The notes under the pieces are model-generated. The model was given only the letters and a program-made list of their open reading frames with translations, was not told where the DNA came from and searched no databases. Source: Desulfovibrionaceae bacterium UBA930 (GTDB lineage Bacteria; Desulfobacterota; Desulfovibrionia; Desulfovibrionales; Desulfovibrionaceae). Taken from it: 11,251 nucleotides of DNA. A program made the position numbers and the translations under genes. The stretch lies in contig DBDO01000237.1 in NCBI GenBank assembly GCA_002293605.1, forward strand, positions 1 to 11,251, given 5' to 3'. Positions 1-6,218 of the stretch are shown in pieces (within the stretch, counting starts at the first letter, position 1; each line of letters starts with the position of its first letter).

Positions 1-2388
1 CAGGCACAGGACATCCTCCATTTCGGGGACAGCATGTACGGCATTTTGCTCTCGAAGCCTCTTCATCTGCCAGGGAAAGACATTGACCGTGTAGCGCTGC
101 GCCCGGCGCAGCAGCGCGCGCGCCTCGTGCCGTCCCGAGTCCGAGCATAGGCCGGCAATGATTTCCCGGCCCTCGCCGTAGGGTACGATCACGCCTCGCC
201 CGGCTGAATCGATGGGCCGAAAGCACTCGGCTGCCGTGGCAAAGGATTGCCGCAGCATTTCCGGTGCCTTGGCCTTCCCTATATTCTGTGCGTTCAGGCC
301 GAGCATGTTCAGCAGGGTATCATCGCGTCTGGCCTCCTTTGCCGGGACTTTGTAGGCCATTTCGCGGGCTTGGGTGTAAAAATAGTATTCGAAATAGCGC
401 TCCACCACTTGTGGATCGCTGAGATCCTGAGCTGCGATGTCGCCTGCTGCGAATTCACCCAAAATCCGCAGGCAGGCGCTTTTGCCCTCCTTGATATCGG
501 GGAGCAGCTCCAGGTACTCCTCTCCTTCCGGCAGCGTGACAATATGCACACGCCCGCGCTCACGCTCCTTATGCCGGTTGCAACGCCCGGCCGTTTGCAG
601 AATGGAGTCCAGACCGGCCACAAAGCGTATGGCCGCACCAAAGCTGATATCTACGCCGCACTCGATCAACTGCGTGCTGACGCAGATCACTGGCTTTTTT
701 TCCTTCAGCAGCCGGGTGATTATACTCAGCAGAGCCATGCGGTGTGCCGGGCAGAGCGCGGTGCTCAGGTAGAAAAGATGCTCGATGCCGCCTTTCTGGC
801 AAAGGCGGTAGATGCCCTTTGCGCATTTTTTCGTATTCGCGACCACTAGGCAGGAGCCTGACTGCGTAGCTTCCTCAAGGGCAAGGGCGCTTATCTCTTC
901 AAGTGTCATGGCACTGCTGCTATGATCGATGAAATCCACCCGACGCAGGGCGGCAAACAGATCCGTAAGCTTGGGCATGATTTCCTGTTCTGGAGCGAGC
1001 GGGAGACTGCCTTTTTCCGCTTTGGGCGGATGCCCCAGAAGCGGCTGGGTGGCCGTGCAGAGCAGGGCGCTGGAGCCGCATTCTTCCACCAGAAAATTGA
1101 GCGCGTTGCAAAACAGGTAGGTCAGGCGCGGTGGCAGCGTTTGAATTTCATCAAATATCAGTACTGAGCGGGCCAGATTATGCATGCGGCGGGTGTTGCC
1201 CGCGCCCGCTCCAAAGAGCGTTTCCAGAAACTGGACCATAGTGGTGAAAACGATGGGGGCATCCCAGTTCTGGGCCAGGAGCTTCCCAAGCCAGCCTTCC
1301 TCTTCCGGCAGGATGTTTGAGTGTTGTTCCAGCACCACGGAGCCGGGCTCTTCGTCCTTCTCCAGGATACGCCGCGCGACCTCGGCGTTTTGATCGATGA
1401 TGGAGGTATAGGGAATGATATAAAAAATATGATCGAGAGCATGCTCCTCGGCGTGCCGCAAGGCAAAACGCAGGCTGGACAAGGTTTTGCCGCCGCCGGT
1501 CGGAACTGTCAGGGTAAAAAAACCTGGAATGTCCTTGGCTTTGGCCAGACAATGATCGGCAATGTCTCGGCGCAGGGCATTCAATGCGGAATCTGCGTCT
1601 TTGGGCTTTGTATTTTTGGAAGCGAGTTCCTCTTCCAACTTGGCTCTCAGCACGGTCCACTTTGGTTTTGGCGCGGCGATAAATGCGGCTTTCTGTTCAG
1701 GGAATTCAAAGCAGGCACTGTCGATGCGATCGGCATCCACAAGGCAACTGAGCAAAAAGCGCACGAGCAGACCGTGATGAAAGGCCGCGATATTGGCGGA
1801 ATTTTTTTGCAGCATGCGGCCCTGCCGGGTGGATAATTCTTTTGCCACGCCTGTATCGGCTGTGAACAGGCTTTCAAGCTCATGCGCTATTGCCTCTTGC
1901 ATCTGCTGGAGGCTTTCCTGGCAGTGCGACTGTTCTTCCGTCTTTTTCATCCGTAGGGAAAATACGTCCTTGCCGTCCGTATCCAGGCAGTTTATGAGGC
2001 CGGAGTGGTGCGAAGCCAGAGGCAGGGCCAGGATGCGCCCGAACAAACGCCCCTTTGGGCCAAGCTGCGCTACGCGGCTGTAAACATACTGCGCACCTGC
2101 CGTGGAGTGGTCTATTTTTCCCTTATACGCAGCGGCATTTGGTAAAAAATCATCCTGATCTTGTTTGAGGAGCCCGGCTGTGGAAGCCAAATAACGCTGG
2201 AATGCTTTAGAATATTTACCCAGATCATGGAGCAGCCCCAACAGGCGTCCGCAGCAGGGCAAGCCGAGCTTGCTCGCGAATATTCCAGCAAGTTTAGCGG
2301 TACCGAGCAGATGACTGTGAAGCGGCTGTTCAGCCTTGTCAGCACGCCGCACACGCGCAAGAAAGAGAGGGGTAAGGGATGGGGGCAT
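1..2388 (-). CDS. cas3: CRISPR-associated nuclease/helicase Cas3, type I-C-like, 3' end outside the window
   Basis: Cas3 is recruited by Cascade to a target R-loop; it nicks and unwinds the DNA (helicase) and degrades it (HD nuclease). Translating the frame gives 796 codons with no stop to the window edge. HD domain: H24, the H54-D55 pair in LLHDLGKYS, H94, and HHSGL at 127-131. Helicase: Walker A PTGGGKT at about 296-302, DEIQ at 413-416, TATQP at 445-449, QLIECGVDISF at about 573-583 and QTAGRCNR at 598-605. The stretch YIIPYTSIIDQN resembles type I-C Cas3; HD and helicase are fused in that order. ATG at 2388 is chosen because AAGGA lies 9 bases upstream and the N-terminus aligns with the HD start. 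The previous gene ends 28 bases upstream with no evident promoter between, so they are probably co-transcribed. cas5, cas8c, cas7, cas4, cas1 and cas2 are expected to the left but are not visible. Confidence 0.96.
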   Translation of the reverse strand, partial: MPPSLTPLFLARVRRADKAEQPLHSHLLGTAKLAGIFASKLGLPCCGRLLGLLHDLGKYSKAFQRYLASTAGLLKQDQDDFLPNAAAYKGKIDHSTAGAQYVYSRVAQLGPKGRLFGRILALPLASHHSGLINCLDTDGKDVFSLRMKKTEEQSHCQESLQQMQEAIAHELESLFTADTGVAKELSTRQGRMLQKNSANIAAFHHGLLVRFLLSCLVDADRIDSACFEFPEQKAAFIAAPKPKWTVLRAKLEEELASKNTKPKDADSALNALRRDIADHCLAKAKDIPGFFTLTVPTGGGKTLSSLRFALRHAEEHALDHIFYIIPYTSIIDQNAEVARRILEKDEEPGSVVLEQHSNILPEEEGWLGKLLAQNWDAPIVFTTMVQFLETLFGAGAGNTRRMHNLARSVLIFDEIQTLPPRLTYLFCNALNFLVEECGSSALLCTATQPLLGHPPKAEKGSLPLAPEQEIMPKLTDLFAALRRVDFIDHSSSAMTLEEISALALEEATQSGSCLVVANTKKCAKGIYRLCQKGGIEHLFYLSTALCPAHRMALLSIITRLLKEKKPVICVSTQLIECGVDISFGAAIRFVAGLDSILQTAGRCNRHKERERGRVHIVTLPEGEEYLELLPDIKEGKSACLRILGEFAAGDIAAQDLSDPQVVERYFEYYFYTQAREMAYKVPAKEARRDDTLLNMLGLNAQNIGKAKAPEMLRQSFATAAECFRPIDSAGRGVIVPYGEGREIIAGLCSDSGRHEARALLRRAQRYTVNVFPWQMKRLREQNAVHAVPEMEDVLCL

Positions 2389-2416
2389 GCGGGAGAATCC
2401 TTGTACTCGTCAGGTT

Positions 2417-3367
2417 TCAGTTGCCTCGGATATTGAGAACTGAATTATCCAGTTGGAATTCCTCGTAAATCCCCATTTTCTTCATGATGAAAGGAAGCAC
2501 TTGATGAATGGCTCTCATTCCGGTCAAGAGTTCATTCATATATATATCGGGATGAATCCTATCACTATTGAAGCCTAAGCTTTCCGCTTCTGCGCTGTCT
2601 CGAAGTTCATCACTTGACTTATAAACTAAATCTAATATCTCGGCTCGTAAAGGTACGCGCGCCTGGATCGCTTTCTCTTTAACAAAGGTCAGCCAATCGA
2701 GATAATTTTTTTCTATAGATTGTCTAAATTGAGTAAATTGAGGCGCTATTTTTTTATCTACTTCTATTTTTGTAGCTGCAATATCTATTAAGCAAGGTTC
2801 AATATTGTCTGCTTGCGTACCATAAAGATCTAAATCATCATTTTCTATGATCTCTTCAATATATGCTGCGTAAAAAGCATAGACATTATTGAGAGATATA
2901 AAAATATCGTAAATTATATTTACATAAGGATTGTCATAGATTTGTTCAATTTTGTCATCATCAGCTTCTTCATAATCAAATTCGAGGTCAGCTGGAAAAG
3001 TTCTGGGAATTGAAACGCCAATACTGTTCATTATACTGAAAATATTGTGAGAAAGTATTTCCAACTCATCTAATAGTGGATAAGTTTCATATCCAGTCTC
3101 TGCATTAAATTCTGCCATTTCCGCAAGAAAATGGATTAATGTATCCCATTTTATGGAGTTTTCGAGATCTCCAGCCATTAAAATAAAAGCTGGATCCATT
3201 TCTCCAATGTGTAGCATAGTGCGAATTTTAGTTTCCATATCGGTCGACATGTATTCACCATGCTTCCATTTAGTTATCTGCGTGGGCGAGACATTCAATT
3301 TGGCAGCCAGTTCTTTTTGGGAACAGGACAAAATTTTGAGAGCCAAGGCTATAAGTTCTTTTTTCAT
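2417..3367 (-). CDS. XRE-type helix-turn-helix protein heading the cas3 operon
   Basis: Probable DNA-binding regulator of 316 aa. Residues 1-40 form a Cro/C1-type HTH: QKELAAKLNVS (17-27) as second helix and PTQITKWKHGE (28-38) as recognition helix. The remaining roughly 270 residues are acidic and mostly helical in character, with no metal site, nuclease motif or transmembrane segment that I recognise. ATG at 3367 is preferred over ATG at 3373, because AAGGAG (3375-3380) is 7 bases from the former and 1 from the latter. The gene is much richer in A+T than its neighbours: bases 2881-2940 hold 13 G/C of 60, against 43 of 60 at 1021-1080 in cas3. It ends 28 bases before cas3 on the same strand, and its promoter overlaps an inverted repeat, suggesting autoregulation and control of the cas operon. 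Alternatives are an anti-phage or toxin-antitoxin-like accessory protein. The HTH call is firm; the role is inferred. Confidence 0.85.
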   Translation of the reverse strand: MKKELIALALKILSCSQKELAAKLNVSPTQITKWKHGEYMSTDMETKIRTMLHIGEMDPAFILMAGDLENSIKWDTLIHFLAEMAEFNAETGYETYPLLDELEILSHNIFSIMNSIGVSIPRTFPADLEFDYEEADDDKIEQIYDNPYVNIIYDIFISLNNVYAFYAAYIEEIIENDDLDLYGTQADNIEPCLIDIAATKIEVDKKIAPQFTQFRQSIEKNYLDWLTFVKEKAIQARVPLRAEILDLVYKSSDELRDSAEAESLGFNSDRIHPDIYMNELLTGMRAIHQVLPFIMKKMGIYEEFQLDNSVLNIRGN

Positions 3368-3387
3368 AGTCATACTCCTTTTGATTC

Positions 3388-3415
3388 AATGTACAGCTAT
3401 TTTAGTATATGTCAA
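3388..3415 (-). promoter_or_regulatory. Candidate sigma-70 promoter of the HTH-cas3 operon
   Basis: On the minus strand TTGACA (3415-3410) is followed after 16 bases by TACATT (3393-3388). This is a perfect -35 with a 4-of-6 -10, but it would leave a leader of only about 14 bases before the ATG at 3367. An alternative -10 is TATACT (3409-3404, 5 of 6), giving a leader of about 30 bases but no good -35. The surroundings up to about 3480 are AT-rich. Either choice places the core promoter under the inverted repeat at 3399-3422. Confidence 0.5.
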
Positions 3416-3432
3416 CTAAAATTTACTAAATT
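3399..3432 (-). promoter_or_regulatory. Inverted-repeat operator candidate over the HTH-cas3 promoter
   Basis: ATTTTAGT (3399-3406) and ACTAAAAT (3415-3422) form a perfect 8-bp inverted repeat with an 8-base spacer. A third, near-identical half-site ACTAAATT (3425-3432) follows two bases later. The candidate -35 TTGACA and the alternative -10 TATACT both lie within the dyad, so a bound dimer would block RNA polymerase. The obvious candidate ligand is the XRE-type protein encoded just downstream. Arms of 8 bp spaced about two helical half-turns apart suit such dimers. Binding is inferred. Confidence 0.5.
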
Positions 3433-3530
3433 ATAATATTATTTGTTATTTCAATAGTTTATAGAGAGTATGGTTTCTTTTTCAAATATGTGGGCAGAGC
3501 GGAGGAGAGGGGGCAGATTTGTCCCACAAC

Positions 3531-3563
3531 GAAAAAAGCTCTTACGATTTCTCGTAAGAGCTT
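3531..3563 (-). terminator. Rho-independent terminator of tRNA-Glu
   Basis: A perfect 12-bp stem (AAGCTCTTACGA at 3536-3547 with TCGTAAGAGCTT at 3552-3563) has a GAAA loop when read on the minus strand and is followed by TTTTTT ending at 3532. It starts 9 bases after the encoded CCA of the tRNA. It also insulates the HTH-cas3 operon from transcription coming through modC and the tRNA. Confidence 0.92.
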
Positions 3564-3572
3564 GGTTTTCTC

Positions 3573-3649
3573 TGGCGTCCCCAAGGGGATTTGAACCCCT
3601 GTCGACGGCGTGAAAGGCCGTTGTCCTTGGCCGGCTAGACGATGGGGAC
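3573..3649 (-). tRNA. tRNA-Glu (anticodon UUC), CCA encoded
   Basis: On the minus strand the acceptor stem GTCCCCA (3649-3643) pairs with TGGGGAC, followed by discriminator G (3576) and an encoded CCA (3575-3573). The anticodon stem ACGGC/GCCGT carries the loop CTTTCAC, so the anticodon is UUC (3614-3612). The T arm is AGGGG-TTCAAAT-CCCCT, and the D arm starts GTCTAG as in bacterial tRNA-Glu. modC ends 38 bases upstream on the same strand. tRNA 3' ends are common integration sites, and the CRISPR block begins just past this one; no second copy of the 3' end is present in the window. Confidence 0.97.
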
Positions 3650-3684
3650 GCATTTGCCGGTGCAGCTCGTTGCTGCGAGAACGG

Positions 3685-3733
3685 TATCTACGCGAGAGGG
3701 CCTGCCTCGTCAAGTTTTTTTTCAAAAAAATTT
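3685..3733 (-). promoter_or_regulatory. tRNA-Glu promoter with UP-like element inside the end of modC
   Basis: On the minus strand TTGACG (3713-3708), a 17-base spacer and TAGATA (3690-3685) form a plausible sigma-70 core. Directly upstream lies AAATTTTTTTGAAAAAAAAC (3733-3714), which resembles an UP element for the RNA polymerase alpha subunit, as expected at strong stable-RNA promoters. The modC stop codon TAG (3690-3688) is the first half of the -10. Transcription would start near 3678, leaving a leader of about 29 bases that can fold GCAGC-AACGA-GCTGC before the tRNA 5' end, to be removed by RNase P. The -10 is weak on consensus. Confidence 0.6.
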
Positions 3734-4509
3734 CCAGACAGTGTTTTTTCCGGTGCAGGGCTGGGGCTGTATTGTGCGCACAGGCTCTGGGCAAGGCAGC
3801 GCAAAAGTTCGTTTTTCGATTGTCCGGATTGTCTTAGCGCCTCTGCCGCAATGGGCTTGCTAGCCTGGCCCTGCTCGAAGAGGACCACGCTTTCACCAAA
3901 AAGCGCGACATCTGCCGGGTCATGGGTGATGATGATGGCCGGAGTCTCAAAACGGGCCAGAAGATCTCGGCACTGGGCGCGCACCCGCTCTCGCATCAAA
4001 GGGTCGAGCGCGGAAAAGGGTTCGTCCAGCAGCAAGAGTTCCGGCCTGGGAGCGAGCGCCCGGGCCAGGGCCACGCGCTGTTTCTGCCCGCCGGAAATCA
4101 GCCCCGGTCGCTGCTCCGCCAGATGCCGGATTTCGAAAATATCCAGCATCTCTCCCACCCGCCTGAGCATTTCTCTGCCGGGAAATACGCCTTTGCCAAG
4201 GCCAAAGGCGATATTCTCGCGCACCGTCAAGTGCGGAAACAGGGCGTAATCCTGAAACAAACAGCCGCAACGGCGCATTCTGGCGGGCAGATAATGCTTG
4301 TTTTTGCTGTCAAAAACAGTCCTGCCGTTTACGGTGATGCTGCCGCGCTGCGGCGTAAACAGCCCGGCCACGGCTTGCATGGTCAGTGTTTTTCCAGAAC
4401 CGGAATGCCCAAAAAAGCAGATGCGGCGCGCTTTGGCGGCAAAGTGCACCTTGAGATGAAAGGCCTCCTCGCGCTCGCCAAAGCAATGCTCTATATGAAT
4501 GGCAATCAT
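3688..4509 (-). CDS. modC: Molybdate/tungstate ABC transporter ATP-binding protein ModC (short form)
   Basis: Cytoplasmic ATPase powering oxyanion import through ModB. The 273-aa protein has Walker A GHSGSGKT (34-41), Q-loop Q86, signature ISGGQKQR (138-145), Walker B LLLLDEP (158-164), D-loop SALD and switch His in ITHD (196). ModC of the E. coli type is about 350 aa with a C-terminal Mop/TOBE molybdate-binding domain; this one stops about 75 residues after the switch His, so that domain is absent. The C-terminal tail contains Phe and Lys codons made of a T7 and an A8 run (3724-3730, 3715-3722), apparently serving the embedded tRNA promoter. modB ends 15 bases upstream and AGG precedes the ATG, so the two form an operon. 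The ABC fold is certain; the substrate is inferred from ModB. Confidence 0.92.
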   Translation of the reverse strand: MIAIHIEHCFGEREEAFHLKVHFAAKARRICFFGHSGSGKTLTMQAVAGLFTPQRGSITVNGRTVFDSKNKHYLPARMRRCGCLFQDYALFPHLTVRENIAFGLGKGVFPGREMLRRVGEMLDIFEIRHLAEQRPGLISGGQKQRVALARALAPRPELLLLDEPFSALDPLMRERVRAQCRDLLARFETPAIIITHDPADVALFGESVVLFEQGQASKPIAAEALRQSGQSKNELLRCLAQSLCAQYSPSPAPEKTLSGNFFEKKLDEAGPLA

Positions 4510-4524
4510 GGTACTGAACCTGCT

Positions 4525-5226
4525 TCAATTTCGCTGCGTGCCGCGCGCCGCGATAAAGCGCGCTCCGCCTACAAGTTCGGCCAGCACCAGAAGGCTGGCG
4601 CACAGGCCAGAGGTCAGCAGTACCAAAAGTAAGGCCCGGTTATCGTTTCCCGATTGAAAGGCATCGTAAATGGCCAGGGCCAGGGTTTGGGTTTTTCCGG
4701 GCAGATTACCGGCAATCATCAAGGTCGCTCCGAATTCGCCCATGCCGCGCGCAAAAGCCAGGGAAAGCCCGGCAAAAATGCCGCGCCAGGCCAGGGGAAA
4801 GGATATTCGCGTAAAGACCCGCCACTCGGAGGCACCCAGCGTGCGCGCCGCGTCTTCCAGCGTATGATCGACAGATTCCAGAGCCGCGCGGGTGGAACGA
4901 TAGCTTAAGGGAAAAATAACGACTGTAGCGGCCACAACCGCACCTTGCCAGGAAAAGATCAGGTTGATGCCGTATTCGGCCAGCCACTGCCCGAGCAGGC
5001 CGCGTCGCCCCAGGAGCACAATCAGGCAATAGCCGATGACCGTGGGCGGCAGCACCAGGGGCAGGGCGCACAGGGCGTCTATCCATTTGCCCGTCCAGCC
5101 GCGTAAAGAGGAAAGCCGCCAGGCCAGGCAAAGCCCCAGAAGACCGGCTATGCAGGTTGCCGCGCCTGCTACCTTGAAGGTAAGCAGGACGCAAAAAAGC
5201 AGTGAGGGGTCAGAAAAAATATCCAT
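4525..5226 (-). CDS. modB: Molybdate/tungstate ABC transporter permease ModB
   Basis: Inner-membrane channel subunit of 233 aa with about five hydrophobic segments (roughly 10-38, 52-72, 90-108, 146-160, 196-222). The EAA loop contacting ModC is EDAARTLGASEWRVF (124-138). GEFGATLMIAGN (163-174) and ALPLVLPPTVIGY (54-66) are typical of ModB/CysT-type permeases, the former pointing to ModB. The length is normal for the family. No binding protein gene (modA) is adjacent; separate modA and modBC units are known in Desulfovibrio vulgaris. The ATG at 5226 has only a weak ribosome site (GGAAAAG). modC follows after 15 bases. A dyad 77 bases upstream may bring the pair under molybdate/tungstate control. 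Confidence 0.93.
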   Translation of the reverse strand: MDIFSDPSLLFCVLLTFKVAGAATCIAGLLGLCLAWRLSSLRGWTGKWIDALCALPLVLPPTVIGYCLIVLLGRRGLLGQWLAEYGINLIFSWQGAVVAATVVIFPLSYRSTRAALESVDHTLEDAARTLGASEWRVFTRISFPLAWRGIFAGLSLAFARGMGEFGATLMIAGNLPGKTQTLALAIYDAFQSGNDNRALLLVLLTSGLCASLLVLAELVGGARFIAARGTQRN

Positions 5227-5302
5227 GGGGATTGCTTTTCCACGAGGTTAATAGTGATAGCAAGAACACACACTCTTACGGCTGCGTTTGTGCTGGGACA
5301 AG

Positions 5303-5334
5303 ATGGTCACGCTTCATAAAAATACGGTGACTAT
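5303..5334 (-). promoter_or_regulatory. Candidate TunR-type dyad upstream of modBC
   Basis: ATGGTCAC (5303-5310) and GTGACTAT (5327-5334) form an inverted repeat (7 of 8 positions) separated by 16 bases, 32 bp in all and centred about 92 bases upstream of modB. TunR regulators of sulfate reducers combine a XerC/D-like DNA-binding domain with a ModE-like sensor, recognise a motif of about 30 bp and activate modA and modBC. Size, half-site type and position agree with such a site, but I matched it from memory of the family. The remaining 5227-5302 holds no promoter I can name with confidence, as could be expected for an activated one. Confidence 0.45.
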
Positions 5335-5343
5335 AGGCGAATG

Positions 5344-5372
5344 AAAAGCCCCGCACCTTGCGGTGCGGGGCT
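5344..5372 (-). terminator. Terminator of the 158-aa gene
   Basis: AGCCCCGCACC (5347-5357) and GGTGCGGGGCT (5362-5372) make a perfect 11-bp stem with a GCAA loop on the minus strand, followed by TTTT. The T-tract is short but the stem is very stable. It lies 93 bases past the stop codon of the gene ending at 5466 and separates it from modBC. Confidence 0.8.
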
Positions 5373-5465
5373 GTAGACAAAGCCCTTTACAGTCTATCGC
5401 CCTTTTCCCGGTGGGGGGCCTGCATGCATGGGCCGGTTATTCTTAATATATGGCATACGGAAATG

Positions 5466-5942
5466 CTACAAATAGTCCCCCCGGTTAAACTTGAAGCTTT
5501 CCGTGGTCGTAAGCACATCAAGTTCGTTCAGCAGGGTCGCCATTTCAGGCATCTGTTCTCCTGCGTCCGGATAGTCGGCCTTGAACCCGGCAATTTGCTG
5601 GCTTATCCCCTCAAGCAGGGAATAGGCCTCGCGCAATCCTCCCGTCTGCCCCTGCGCGATCTGCTCCGCATAGCGCTCAAAACTGGTGAACATGCCATCC
5701 ATCCTGGCTGCGGCGTCAGTGGAAGAGGGAAGCTCCTGCAAGGCTTCCGTTTTGGGAAGCTGCACCGCCCCCTGTCCTGGCATGGGCAATACCCCTGCCG
5801 GAGAAAAGGCGGATTGCGTCTGTCCCTGCTCCAGCCGACGGGCGAAAAGCTCCGCGAACTCTTCGCTGGGCCTGCCCGGCTGCTGCGCCTTGCGAAGCTC
5901 TTCCGCCTGCATGATTCGCAGTTGTTCGTTTGTGATCTTCAT
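5466..5942 (-). CDS. Hypothetical 158-aa protein, possibly sigma-54-controlled
   Basis: I do not recognise this family. The protein is soluble, rich in Glu, Gln and Ala, with a charged N-terminal helix (MKITNEQLRIMQAEELRKAQ), a Pro/Gly/Gln-rich linker around 45-75 and a helical second half (about 76-145) that could form a small bundle. There is no signal peptide, membrane segment, Cys or metal motif. The ATG at 5942 has AAGAGA 6 bases upstream. Two promoter candidates lie just upstream, one of sigma-54 type, and a strong terminator lies downstream, so it is a single-gene unit. Sigma-54 control and the linker-plus-helix design would suit a flagellum- or chemotaxis-associated protein, but this is a guess. 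Confidence 0.8.
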   Translation of the reverse strand: MKITNEQLRIMQAEELRKAQQPGRPSEEFAELFARRLEQGQTQSAFSPAGVLPMPGQGAVQLPKTEALQELPSSTDAAARMDGMFTSFERYAEQIAQGQTGGLREAYSLLEGISQQIAGFKADYPDAGEQMPEMATLLNELDVLTTTESFKFNRGDYL

Positions 5943-5979
5943 GGCGTTCTCTTGAGGTTGCAGTTATTTCTATCTTGAA

Positions 5980-5995
5980 TGCAAGATATTTGCCA
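5980..5995 (-). promoter_or_regulatory. Candidate sigma-54 (RpoN) promoter of the 158-aa gene
   Basis: TGGCAAATATCTTGCA on the minus strand matches the -24/-12 consensus TGGCAC-N5-TTGCA at all but one defined position, with exactly 10 bases between the invariant GG and GC. The start would fall near 5970, giving a leader of about 28 bases before the ATG at 5942. A perfect inverted repeat TATCTTG-AATG-CAAGATA (5971-5988) overlaps the -12 half. Confidence 0.6.
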
Positions 5996-6032
5996 GAGGC
6001 GGCAAACAGTCAGGCAACAATATTTTCAATAT

Positions 6033-6060
6033 ATTATACCTTCTCTGCGATCAAGCGCAA
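6033..6060 (-). promoter_or_regulatory. Candidate sigma-70 promoter upstream of the 158-aa gene
   Basis: TTGCGC (6060-6055), a 16-base spacer and a perfect TATAAT (6038-6033) on the minus strand, in an AT-rich patch. It would give a leader of about 85 bases. It could provide basal expression beside the sigma-54-type promoter. The -35 is weak. Confidence 0.45.
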
Positions 6061-6189
6061 GGCACTTTCTGCCTAAAAGGAAAAAGCTGCCTGCTCAGGG
6101 TAGGCAAAGACTGCCCATTTTCTAGATTTTATCTGGAAGGTCTCTCATAAGGGCAGGGGCTCTTCTTCAAGGCAGATTCGGCAAAGCGC

Positions 6190-6218
6190 TTGTTCTTTTC
6201 CTGAAAAAAGACTATAAG
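6190..6218 (+). promoter_or_regulatory. Weak candidate promoter for the universal stress protein
   Basis: TTGTTC (6190-6195), 17 bases, TATAAG (6213-6218, 5 of 6). The -35 shares only TTG with the consensus, and the leader would be about 210 bases. It is the best plus-strand candidate seen upstream of the gene. Confidence 0.3.

Noticed and set aside
247..849. 200-codon plus-strand open frame.
   Set aside because: It lies antisense to the conserved helicase motifs of cas3 and its translation shows no domain.
1..2388. cas3 appearing broken, because the minus strand shows many short open frames in other registers.
   Set aside because: Codon-by-codon translation from the ATG at 2388 shows one uninterrupted frame with all HD and helicase motifs in order.
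3374..3530. CRISPR array or repeat-spacer unit near cas3.
   Set aside because: Only the operator-like half-sites recur; no regularly spaced repeats of 28-37 bases are present anywhere in the window.
3922..4632. 236-codon plus-strand open frame.
   Set aside because: It is antisense to modC and the end of modB, a by-product of G+C-rich coding.
5417..5437. GGCC-TGCATGCA-GGGCC palindromic patch as a regulatory site.
   Set aside because: It is short, lies between a stop codon and its terminator, and has no link to a promoter.
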